Positions 36,660 through 47,153 of a DNA stretch of 64,000 nt are shown here, in pieces. A program made the translations under genes and the position numbers. Source of the stretch: Tetracentron sinense (lineage: Eukaryota; Streptophyta; Magnoliopsida; Trochodendrales; Trochodendraceae). Each line of letters starts with the position of its first letter. Position 1 is the stretch's first letter. Where the stretch lies: assembly GCA_015143295.1 (NCBI GenBank), contig CM026560.1, positions 2,296,501 to 2,360,500 on the forward strand. The letters run 5' to 3'. Under the pieces are notes generated by a model. The model was not told where the DNA came from, did not search any database, and saw nothing but the letters and a program-made list of their open reading frames with translations.

Positions 36660-36880
36660 CATATGCGGGTGCACACACACACACACACACACATATGTAT
36701 TATAACCTTTAATTAATTTTTTGAATCTTTTTGTAATTTCTTGTTTATATTTATTTATTTGTTAAATTGAGAGAGCCTGAGGCTTTCTTGCAAGGCTTAA
36801 GCTCACACCTTTAGGCTTAGGTGTCACACATCTTGAGGTCCCAATGCCACGCCTTCAATTTTTAAAACACTGACACACAC
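36660..36880. repeat. CA microsatellite and fragment of a second hAT-like repeat family
   Basis: (CA)n at 36671-36692. At 36772-36872 a GAGGCTT...AGGCTTAAGCTCACAC block ends in TTTTTAAAACACTG, the same right end as the 59442-60286 element (TTTTAAAACACTG). No left end is recognised here. Confidence 0.45.
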
Positions 36881-37798
36881 ATGCATATATACTTTTTACT
36901 CAATAGATTTTGTCTAGGATTTTTGATTATGGCTTTCTCTTTTTCTCTCTCACTTTCCTCTGAACTATCCTCATTATTTTTTGTAGTGACATTTTGGTTT
37001 TTATGTATACTTTATTCTTAGTTTTTAATCTTAATTTTCAATGATATATTAATTTATGTAACTTTATAATTAATAATATACATTTGGTTGCCTGGCATTC
37101 CTTAAGGTAGTGCTTAGGCATCACCTCGCTCGATGAACCTCTGTCACCTAGGCGTCACCTGAACGTTTTGACTACACTATTAGTTTCCTATAGTTATTAT
37201 TATTATTATTACTTATATGGAAGCATATTTAAGTCACCATTGTATTTGAGGAATGGAGAATAACAATCAACCATACACATGGTTTTAGATTTTGTTTTTT
37301 GAATCAGTTTTTATCCTGTTTGAAATTGATGAGATCCAAAAATTTGTTTGAATTAGTGGAAATTTTGTATGGGGTGAATACGAAATTTGTCCAAATTTCA
37401 TAACGATTCGAACTTGGAACAAATTTCAAAATTTTTGATTTTTTTTACACCTTGATCATGTGTCTTGAGGATGAAATCCAAGTGTTCTGTATCAGGAAAA
37501 ATAAAAAAAAGGAATTATTATGTAGGTATTCTTCCCCAATAATATGAGACTTATACATAGGCCTATTACGCTGTTGACTTACTTTCCTGCTTCTTTTGTA
37601 TATTTCTATATCTCTTTTGGGTTTACACCCTTGTAAACTCGCTTTGTAGCTCTATTTGATTAATACCTGTTTTATTGATAAAAAATAATAATCTGAGACT
37701 TATTTAAAGAATATGCAAATATTGTTTAGTTCTCGTTTTGGTTCTTTCTGTAAGTTCCACCTGCTGTGGCAGGCTTGTGGGCAGTGATATTCTCTGGT

Positions 37799-37942
37799 GG
37801 CCTTTAATCAGTTCATTTATGTTATATTATTTTGTTTTAGTCCCATCAGATTATGATTTAATTTCAACTTGGCCTTTAATCAGTTCATTTATGTTATATT
37901 ATTTTGTTTTAGTCCCATCAGATTATGATTTAATTTCAACTT
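37799..37942 (+). repeat. Perfect tandem duplication, two 72-bp copies
   Basis: Bases 37799-37870 and 37871-37942 appear identical (GGCCTTTAATCAGTTC... to ...TTTCAACTT). The duplication lies just upstream of the DGD2 acceptor at 37979, so it is recent and doubles the pyrimidine-rich intron end. Confidence 0.9.
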
Positions 37943-37980
37943 GTTCTTTCAAATGATTTTTATGTGTTTTACTAATGCAG

Positions 37981-38100
37981 TTTAAACATCACATTGTGAT
38001 TTCTCCAAGATGTGGCTCCTCAATCACATAACCAGTATGACTTGAATTGTAAGATAGCTTATGTGCACTAGCAGCCTTCCCTGTGGAACTTGATGATTAA
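37981..38100 (+). promoter_or_regulatory. DGD2: DGD2 leader (5' UTR) in the first coding exon, with upstream ORFs
   Basis: The acceptor TACTAATGCAG|TTT at 37979-37980 starts this exon. Three upstream ATGs precede the main start: 38010-38045 (12 codons with stop), 38061-38093 (11 codons) and 38093-38155 (21 codons). The third begins 8 bases before the main ATG in another frame and overlaps it. If they are in the mature leader, they would be expected to lower translation from the main ATG. Confidence 0.6.
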
Positions 38101-41100
38101 ATGGATAAAAAGCAGCATATTGCAATATTTACTACCGCAAGCCTTCCATGGATGACTGGAACTGCTGTCAACCCTCTGTTTCGTGCTGCATATCTTACGA
38201 AAGATGGGGAGAGAAAGGTTACTTTAGTGATTCCCTGGCTGTCTTTGAAGGATCAAGAACTAGTTTACCCCAATAAGATCACATTCAACTCACCTTCAGA
38301 GCAGGAAAACTATGTTCGGAGGTGGCTTACAGAAAGGATGGGATTCATATCTGGATTTAATATATGTTTCTATCCTGGAAAGGTAAATTTTGAATGCAAT
38401 TCATGTTCTTTAAATATTGAATTTGTTGCCTTGTAGAAGATACAGTATAAATTAGTTAAATCAATGCTTTGCAAGGGCTAATAACCTGATTTAATTAATA
38501 TCAAAGCCTCCACTTGAATTGAAGAGAGTGATGCGACCAGTTCAGGAGGTTGTAGATAAAAGCCTCAGTTGAGTGTCTAGTTTCGTAAGTACTCTCTAGC
38601 AATCAAACGGAAGAAACCTACACTCAGGCAGTTGGTAGATGAATCCTTCCATTGAGAGTTCTGAAGAATAAACCTATCATACATACGCACATGTACTGAA
38701 ATATCATATCAAATTATTAATGATGACCGGAGTCTGTTTATTTTTTATATGAAAACATTGAATTGTTTTGAATCGATTCCAAGTTGAATAAAAAATTATG
38801 GTTCCTGGGTATCCACTCAATTAATCCCCCATTTGAACCTAACCGGGGAAGCTTAAGCAGAAATGGAAGAGTAGCGTAAGGGAAAAGGGTCTAAAATTGA
38901 ATGTTACGCTCAGACTAGGTACTCTAGGGTAAGTAGGCCATGAACAAAATCTTCGGGCAGTGTCCCTCTAAAGGGGAAGCGAACGATCCTATCCTCCCAA
39001 TGTTGGACGTGAGATGCAGAACTAATAAGTTGGACATAGTATTATTGTAGCTTTCCCCCCGCTCTCAAAAGCTATTAAGTCCCTACAGATATATAGTTTC
39101 ACACTGTCCAACACATTAATTTACAAAACAAGTTGGACATATTATTATTGTAGCTTTTCCCGGCTCTCAAAAGCTATTAAGTCCCTACAGATATATAGTT
39201 TCACACTGTCCAACATATTAATTTACAAAACTTCTTTGTGGCGATTTCTCTCTCAACAAAAGCTCTCTCTCTCACAAAACTTAATAATAGTCGCTCTATG
39301 TGGGAGCTGAGACACAAATTAATAACTTGGACATATTATTAACTTTTTCCCCCCTCAAAAGCTATTTAGTCCTTACAGATACATAGTTTTTTTTGATCGG
39401 TAAAACAAAAGATATATATTAAAAGAAGAAACCTAGCAGTTTACAGTGATGTAAACTAAGAACAAGAAGAAGCAAATCACTACATAATAGGGAAAGAAAG
39501 AGCATGGTAATCAATCTAATAGTAGAATCAAACTAACACGCTAAACAAGCTAACAAGCATCTATAGTATCTTCTCATCGCGGAAGGGTATCCCTCACTGC
39601 CTGACCCAACTGAGTTATGGAACTCCAATCAGCAATCCGTTGGCGCACCTGGGTCAAGATCCGGTGGTCAAGGGAAACCGAATTGTCGAATATACGACCG
39701 TTCCGCTCTTTCCAAATAGACCACGATATAGCAACGGGCAAAATAGACCATATTAGCTCCTTAGCGCCCCCCAAAGCCACCAACCGCCATCCAGATAAGA
39801 AGCTTAGAAAGGAAAAGGGAAAGACCCACTCCACACCCAAACTAACCAAGAAAATAGCCCAGAGCCGACAGACAACCAGACAGTGCAGGAGTAGATGATT
39901 CATCGACTCTTCCGCATTCAGGCACAAATAGCAACAATTAGCTAAGCTCCATCCTCGCCCCTTCAAATGATCCATAGTTCAGCATTATCCAACATATTAA
40001 TTTACAGAAATTCTTTGTGGCGATCTCTCTCTCAGCAAGTGTAACCTACAAGTGTTCTTTTGAGAAATGATTAACATAAAGGAAAATAGAGTTGGACATG
40101 TAGAAGAAATGCATGATAAAAATTAAATAAAAAGGGGTATCACAAGAAAATCTAATAATGATCGAGATGGCTCCATGTGCTTTAATTAATCTATGCTAGG
40201 ATTTTTTTTTAAATCTTTTGTTTTATTTTTAAATATTGCATTATAATAAGGGAGACTTGATTGAGATGGGTTGGACACAGTCAATGAACACTAATGAACG
40301 AAACCATGAGTGAGTTGTTGCAGATTGAATACTCTAAAAAGAAAGGGAAGGCCAAAAATAGAGTGGATGGGGATTGTGCAGAAAGATTTTATAGCATGGC
40401 CGAAGTCACGGCTTTAAAATTTTTATTTTAATAGAGTGGAATGACGAAACATAACTCATTTTGCCGACCATAAATATTTCAGACAAGGCATTGTGATAAT
40501 CTGGAATATAATGTATAATACTTGATATTTGAAACTCAAATTCTGATATAGTATTAAACAAGGCAGTTATAGCAACAAATAACGATCCTTGTATTAATGA
40601 CTGTTTTTTGCATATATAACCTTATAAACAAGACATGATGAAAACCGGTGGAAAAAATGTTATATTGTCATTGTAAGATTGTAATAATCCTGGTTTCACT
40701 GAAAGGATGGAGGAATACGAAATTTTCTGGGTTCTCCTAACAAAAAGAGGGAGAGACTCTGGGTCTCTTAAGATTTCATTTTCAGTTATTTGGATCGTAT
40801 TGGATGTTTAACGTTAATTTGAAAAGTGAAATATCATCTGCTAGTTTCTTAGTTAACTACCTTTATAATATATCAGCTGATCAATTCTACAAATAAAAAA
40901 TAGGGAATGACACAAGGATGGTAAGTGAAATTGTCTTTGCCGTGAGTAAGATTCAGAGATAGATAATACAAAATTGATGTGTGCTTCAAAGACTTAAAGA
41001 TTTACAGCCCTGTTGATCCAGAATACAGCTTATTTCTATCAATATTTTTATATTACTATCTTGTATGTAAATATTTTGGAAATGATCAAGGAGACAAGGA

Positions 41101-41452
41101 CTAGGGTGTTGAGACTCTTTAATTTGAAGGTTCCTTTTCTTCTCGTGTTTGTTTTACTAATTTCTGATATCACTTAACATTTCAGTTCTCTATAGATAAA
41201 AGGAGCATTCTACCTGTTGGCGATATTACAGAAATCATTCCCGATGAAGAGGCAGATATTGCTGTCCTTGAGGAGCCTGAGCATCTTACATGGTACCATC
41301 ATGGGCAGAGATGGAAAACCAAATTCCGTGTAGTTATAGGGGTTGTTCACACCAATTATTTGGAATATGTGAAGAGAGAGAAGAATGGACGGCTGCAAGC
41401 ATTTTTTTTGAAACACATCAATAGTTGGGTCGTTAATATCTATTGCCACAAG
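38101..41452 (+). CDS. DGD2: Digalactosyldiacylglycerol synthase 2, first two coding exons (gene continues or is broken)
   Basis: DGD2 is a GT-B galactosyltransferase (family GT4) that transfers galactose from UDP-galactose to monogalactosyldiacylglycerol on the plastid outer envelope, notably under phosphate shortage. The coding exons seen are 38101-38382 (94 codons, M to FYPGK) and 41186-41452 (89 codons, FSIDKRSILPVGD to NSWVVNIYCHK). Both have GT-AG borders and phase 0. The protein starts MDKKQHIAIFTTASLPWMTG and has EEPEHLTWYHHG and GVVHTNYLEYVKREKNG, which I recognise as the N-terminal domain of DGD2 and not of DGD1, whose long N-terminal extension is missing. The following donor is good (AAG|GTACATT). 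Later exons with the nucleotide-sugar binding domain are not seen to the end of the window. Confidence 0.9.
39010..40040 (+). repeat. Local tandem triplication, third copy split by a LINE
   Basis: A block GTTGGACAT...CTCAAAAGCTATTAAGTCC...CAGATATATAGTTT...TCCAACA...TTAATTTACA occurs at about 39029-39130, 39131-39290 and 39328-40040. In the third copy the sequence breaks at CATAG and resumes with TTCAGCATTATCC after the LINE. Confidence 0.7.
39387..39968 (-). mobile_element. LINE (L1 type), 5'-truncated 3' end
   Basis: The minus strand encodes an almost clean C-terminal piece: DHLKGRGW, then CYLCLNAEESMNHLLLHC (zf-RVT), ISWSIWKERNGRIFDNS and a tail ending at 39574. The 3' end is the T-run at 39387-39394. 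Flanks GATACATAGTT (39379-39389) and GATCCATAGTT (39969-39979) match at 10 of 11 bases and are a probable target duplication. It is dead because RT and endonuclease are absent. Confidence 0.85.
40250..40420 (+). pseudogene. Possible RTE-type LINE 3' remnant
   Basis: One frame reads RKGRPKIEWMGIVQKDFIAW (40340-40405), close to the RGRPKxxWxxVVxxD signature at the end of plant RTE-type LINE proteins. The upstream stretch DLIEMGWTQS may be the LRWFGH-type motif. Short and degenerate. Confidence 0.4.
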
Positions 41453-42743
41453 GTACATTCCTAATAAGCCTTACTTCTCCATGAATTAACTTATGCTCTC
41501 GTCCTCCTTAAGGGTTACAATTATTAGAGTTCCATGCTTGACCTATATTTAGAGTTTGTAAGCCCTTCGCTAAAGATGAGAGGAAAAATAGTACACTTCG
41601 AAATTGTTATATCTTAAATTTAGCCTGCTAGTTATCTTTTTCTTTGTATATTATTACTTCTTTTTGTTCACATATTCACCATCTTTTTTGACGCATACAT
41701 GTATGAATTTAACTCAACTTCCTAATTTCCTTTTGTTGATGAGCATGACTACTGGGTTTGCATATTATATCCAAGGGGAATACATATTTATGAAGGTGGT
41801 AACTACTTCTCAAGGGCTTTAGAGGGCAAGGTTCTAAATGTCATCTTTGTGGGAAATTTATTTTTTAAAAATATTTAGGAAATTTGTCAATTTGATTTGA
41901 TGTTGCACAGTTTATATGAAAAACTGGGGAAAGATGTGATTACACCAATATTTCAAGAAATGCTAAAATAGACATGATTACACTCTTAGAACTCATAGTA
42001 TTACCAAATATAATGATGTGCAATTAGTAGGCAAGTTAAGTAGGCAAAAAAACTCGTTAACATACATATATACCCAAAATTAAAGTCTTTCTTATGTAGC
42101 TTGAAAATCGAATAGTCATAGATTATAGGTACTCAAATAACATCAAAAATGACAAAGGGTTATATCCATGTTGCGTCTCGGTCCGACTTGAAGTTGTCAT
42201 CCTTGTCATATTTAGTCGATGATCTTAGATGTCTAATTCTACGGCGTTTGTTAGCTAAGTTGTAATTTTTAATTAAAAAATATTAAAAATAAAATTTGTA
42301 ATTTATTATTATTATTATTATTTTCCATTATCATTTTTATATTCAAAATTAATGACTAAATTTAAAAATCATATAATTTCTAGTATAAATACAATCATGT
42401 CAGTAATACACACTTTTTCCTCTTATATGTAACACAAACTAATTAAATATGATTATTCTATTTTCATAAAAAAAAAAAGTATTTTACAAAGAATATAAAT
42501 CTTTAATTAGAAATTAAATTTTAGTTTTCTAATCATAATTATAATGTGGAATTGATGTAAAAATTAGCTACATTATAATTGTCAAATCAGATCAAGATTC
42601 GTATCATATGATTGTAAGATTCATATAGATTTTTCCTATCAAGTTACGAAAAAATATAACCTAATATAAAAAAAATCAGATATCCCCAAATCATCCAGTC
42701 CTTTCGCGGAGACAAACTTTTGTCTTATGTCATAAATATTAAC

Positions 42744-45700
42744 ATTTTTTTGATTGGCAGAATATATATATATATATATTAGGAAAGGAAACAGTACACA
42801 GACAAGATGGGTTTACTGAACAGTTAACTCAAAGAGAAGAAGCTGGAAATGAAATATGCCAAACAAGTACATACGTCCCCAAAAGCATAACCAACACGGG
42901 GGATATTGGGCCAACCTCACCTGAGACTCTCCCAAGTCCATGTATCGGCAGATCGAACAATGTTATGAGATTAGGTGAGTAATATGCGAGCAAATACGAG
43001 GAAAGGAAGAGGGCGAGTCCTCAAATACTCTCAAGTCTCAAATTCATCTCTTTCCAAATCAGAGATAGCTCCTGGTAGACTGCCCAAATCGCTCCCTTGA
43101 GCACTATCTACGCTCTCCCAAGGACATCAAGATAAAAAGTTATAAATGGAAGAAGGGAAGACCCATTCCACTCGTAGTTGAGAGAGGAAATGACTCCTGT
43201 GGACACCCAATTTTGCACGGCCAAAGGCCCCTTTTAGCCCCAAGTATCGAAAGATGGACTCAATGAAGAAGATCCGAACTCTGAAATAACCCGAGGTTAA
43301 GCCAATGCCAAATCCCAATCCAAGCGCAAGCTAGACCGAGCCCAAAATAGGGGAGAAATTCGTTCTTTAAAAACTGTTTGAGTTTTTGATAGAAAATCTA
43401 GTCCCACATTGCTTAGAAAAGAGAACCTCTCTTTTTCACATTTATAAAAGACCACACACCCCCTCCCTCTCATTCCTTTAGAAAAATCCTAGTCTTGGGA
43501 ATACTTTGGAATATCTAGAACTTGGAAATCCTCTTGGAAAACCCCAACCTTTGGAAACCCTAGTGGAGAAGAGAGAAAGAGAGCTCACATACTTGAAGGA
43601 GCTATGAAGTTCGGATCTACTTTGTTATTCTCATCTTAGGTGCTTGGAGTGCGGGAATCCAGTTGAGGACAATCAAAAGGTTTGTAACAAGGTTTGCGAT
43701 TTTATTTTCTAGTTATTTATTTTGATTCTTCTTCTATCCATCCAAGTCTCTCATTCTCTTATTTTCCGTTAGTAGTCTAAAGGTTCCCTCCAAACGGTCG
43801 TGAGGAAGTGGAAACTCGGGCGAAGGAAAGCGTGAGAAGAAGAGGTCTTCGATTTTTATTTATTTATTATTTATTATGGTTCTTTTCTTTATTAAATTAA
43901 TTCTTTATTTTTTTCAATCAATATAAGCGGGGTCTGTCTTGAATCGGTCGAGGAGAGAGTTGGCCTTCGTCGATTTAAGGAAAAAGGGGCATGTTGCTCA
44001 AGTAGAGAGAATCACTTCAATTCGGTCGAGGAGGGCTGTATTCCAATTTCAAAGTAATTGGAATAAAAGAAAGTAGAGAGGGAATTGCCTTGATTCGGTC
44101 GAAGGGCATTCCGAATCTCGAAAAGAACCAGGGAAGTTTATTTATTTATTTTTAGATTGAATAATGGAAGTTTAGAATAATGGAGAGAAATTAAAAGGCA
44201 ACCGTCATTTGACGGATGAGTTGGGGTGTCTAACACCTTCTCTGATTCATAACGGAACCCCCGAATCCTGACATTTGGTTCTCTGACCAAGAGGTTTATT
44301 TTGGGTGACCAATCACACCCCTTGTCTTTTGATTGGTGGCGACTCTAATTTCTCGGCTTCTCACTAGGGCGAAAATGCTAGTGTGTGGAGGAGAACACTC
44401 GAGCCGTCTATTTCACAACCCCAAATCCCATGTTTATATGGGCATTGTAAGTGCAAATGATCCACAAATTCTTTCTCATGGAGGCACAAAAAACAATAAT
44501 CAGCCATCCTCCACCCTCTTTTTTTCGTATTGTCACATTTGGGGATCTTATCTATAATTGCATTCCAAAGGAAGAACAATATCTTCAAGGAAATATTAGG
44601 GTTCCAAACAGTTTTACGAGGAAATGGCGGTGAGGGAACTAAATTTTGTAGTAGTGATATCACTCAAAACCGACTGTTGTGGTCTCTAGACCAAATCCTT
44701 GAGCCCTTAACCCAGGGACAAAGAGAAAATACTAAAAACCCTGAAGAAGGCAAAGGTCTTCTACTTCCCAATCGTTCAAAGCTTGTCTTAATCTAGGACA
44801 CCAAACCACCTCGCTGTTACTCAGCTCAAAATACTATGATACCAAGGCATCTTTGTCAGTGCCCAGCGGGCAAGAAGGTATTTTCAAACTTGTCTCTTAT
44901 TTTTGGCTAAACCACACTTCAAATCTTTCGAAAATCTGACCTCCAACCCGCCATCATCATTAAATTTGATGAAAGGTACTGACAAGTTGGCCACCACCAT
45001 AATCCTTTTCTGAAGACTCTAACTGTGAGGACCCCTAACTTCTTTAGGCCCCCAACATGCAACAAGAGGACGCCCCGTATTTCACAATTATCACATTTCT
45101 CCATAAAATCTCTCTTCCCCGAATCTCCATATTCATTTGCCTAACAACGCTTTATTCGCGTCTACTAAAGGTTTCAAGTTTAGGCCACCACCGTGTAGCG
45201 GGCGACAAACTCGATTCCACGCTACTAGATGGTATTTGAATTTGACCCCTTTTAGCAATCTAAAGGAAATTCCTCATTCTTTCTACATACGTTCCAAGAT
45301 TACCGCAATCGAACGAGGGATGGACTAGCTAGATAGGTAAAATGTTGGAAGGCTTCGAAGGGTGCTTTTGATGAGAGTCAATTTTCCACACTTAGAAAGG
45401 AAATTCAACTTCCAACTTGCTCTAACCTGCTAGTTTATAGGCAAATCTTTCAGCAACAGCCAACAGGGGACCAAGCGACCTTAAACTTAAAACTTGACCT
45501 ATGGGGCCGATCGAGATAACAAGAAGGTTAAGATCCTATCTTACAACTTAGGCAAGCTGCAAGGGTCTCTATGTTCGGAATGTCATCGACCCTACTTAGC
45601 TCACTCTTGCCCAATGACTCTCAATCTTGACACCACTTCGAAGCACCTAAATAGACACCCAAGGTAGGCCAATTGACGACAAGAAGCCTCGCAAAATACC

Positions 45701-47153
45701 ATGGCATCATCAACGAATTGAATGTGAGATTCTCAGGTTGTCTTGACCTTTGAAGACAACAACATTCACTTTAGATTACAGCCTACTTAAAGCTTTTGAC
45801 ATTGTGATGAAGAGAAAATTGAAAAGGGGATCACCTTGTCTCAAACCCATGGAGCTCCTAAAATACCAAAATGGGCTCCCATTAATAAGAATGGAAAGTA
45901 ATACCGATGAGAGGTACATTGACATCCAATTTCTCCACTAAAGCCGAAACCCATGCTGCTTAAGACACTCCAAAAAATTTCAATTAACGTGATCATAGGC
46001 TTTCTCCATGTCAATTTTGCAAGGAAACTTGGAATTTTCGATCTGATACCTTTGTTAACACACTCGTTGGCTATCAAACTGCCATTTAGAGTTGGTCTTT
46101 CCCCCACAAAGGCACCTTGATGGAGAGAAATGATTGATGACAAGAGCCCCTTTAAACGAGATGCTAGCACATTGGATAGAATTTTATACATTGCCTATGA
46201 GATTAATAGGCCGAAAATCCTTCAGGTCCTGACCCTTTGGCTTCTTTGGAATCAACACCATAAAGGTACTATTCAGTTGCTTTTCAAATTGGCCTGTATC
46301 ATAGAAATCTTGCATGACTGCCAAGAAGTCACTCCCCACCATGTCCTAACAAGATCTATAAAACTCTACAGAGAAACAGTTAGTGCTAGTGGCCTTGTCC
46401 CTAGCTAAAGCATGAAAATGAAATGCTCTCAACACTTCTTCATCGCAAAAAGGGTTTCAAACCAATTATTTGCTCAGAGGAGAGGGACTCAAAAGGAATC
46501 CCATCAAACTTTGGTCTTCAAGGGTGTTTCTCTCCATATAGATCCTTATAGAAAGAAACAACACTGTCCTCAATCTCTCACTTATTTTCCTTCCAAATCT
46601 CATCCACCTAAAGCCTGGAGATGAAATTAGTTTTCCTATGGAAATTGGCCATTCTATGAAAAAATCTAATATTTCGATCTCCTCTTTGAGCCATCTGATT
46701 CGTGCTTTTTGTTTCCAGCTGATCTCCATTCTCAACACTTTTGCAAACTCCAAATTTGCGACCAACTTCCTCAATCGATAGGGGCCTTAGGTCTCCTAAT
46801 ATGTCCATCTCCTCAATGTTTTGGAGGAGACTAGGTTTGAATATTTCCAAAGATTGGCATATTCCATCCTATAAGCTTGAATTTGAAGGCTTTCAACTTA
46901 ATACCAAACCTGGTACTAGCAGAGACCCAAACTAGATTCGATCTCCAGACCTCGGCCACCAATCCTTTGAACCCCTCCTCCAACTACATATTTTTGAATC
47001 GAAATGGAGTTGCCCCCCCCCCCCCCCCCCTCCCCACCCAAGCAATTTGATGTTAGCATAATTGGGACATGATCCAAGGTAGTTCTAGGGAGAGGATTGA
47101 ATAAGGTGTGAGAAAAGATTCTCCCTGTCGGCAGAGGAGAAATCGTCGACATA
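42744..47153 (-). mobile_element. LINE (L1 type), endonuclease to 3' end, split by a solo LTR
   Basis: On the minus strand: endonuclease C-terminal piece (HTLFNPLPRTTLDHVPIM near 47100), linker frames (46466-46850), RT N-terminal half (MYKILSNVLASRLKGLLSS and HQGAFVGER near 46130-46190), degenerate RT to about 44920, the zf-RVT region (KRGWRMADYCFLCLHEKEF near 44510), and after the solo LTR the SQLRVEWVFPSSIYNFLS stretch at about 43140-43185. The 3' T-run is at 42744-42751. The 5' end is truncated inside the endonuclease. There are many stops and frameshifts. A C-run (47010-47031) interrupts the endonuclease frame. Confidence 0.8.
43198..44417 (+). repeat. Solo LTR of a Tat-type gypsy element (1220 bp)
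   Basis: It starts TGTGGACACCCAATTTTGCA and ends CTATTTCACA. The flanks ACTCC (43193-43197) and ACCCC (44418-44422) match at 4 of 5 bases. The LINE frames read up to each border: ...KHGIWG on the right and SHFLSQLRVEWVF on the left. It has a TTTATAAAAG box near 43444 and a GGGTGTCTAACACCTTC block near 44225 that is shared with the Tat LTR at 9511. No internal gypsy domain is present, so this is a recombined single LTR. Confidence 0.75.

Larger units (their letters stand above)
28065..37179. mobile_element. hAT-type element ends enclosing a 9.1-kb nest of insertions
   Basis: The left end starts CAGTGTAGTTAAAATGTTGC at 28065. The right end is GTTTTGACTACACTA at 37179, an imperfect inverted copy. 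Both are flanked by the same 8 bases, TTAGTTTC (28057-28064 and 37180-37187), as hAT transposases produce. GCCTAGGC-rich sequence follows inside both ends, as in the 644-bp relative at 30375-31018. No transposase frame is seen. The parent was probably a small non-autonomous element that later received a LINE copy, other DNA elements and other sequence. Confidence 0.75.
38383..41185 (+). other. DGD2 intron between coding exons 1 and 2
   Basis: Donor AAAG|GTAAATTTTG at 38383 and acceptor TTAACATTTCAG at 41185, phase 0, 2803 bp. It contains three copies of a local duplication, a truncated LINE and a possible RTE-type LINE remnant. Confidence 0.88.

Noticed and set aside
28065..37179. Autonomous hAT element coding for a transposase
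   Set aside because: No transposase (hATC-type) frame was seen on either strand; the coding-like frames inside are LINE-derived.
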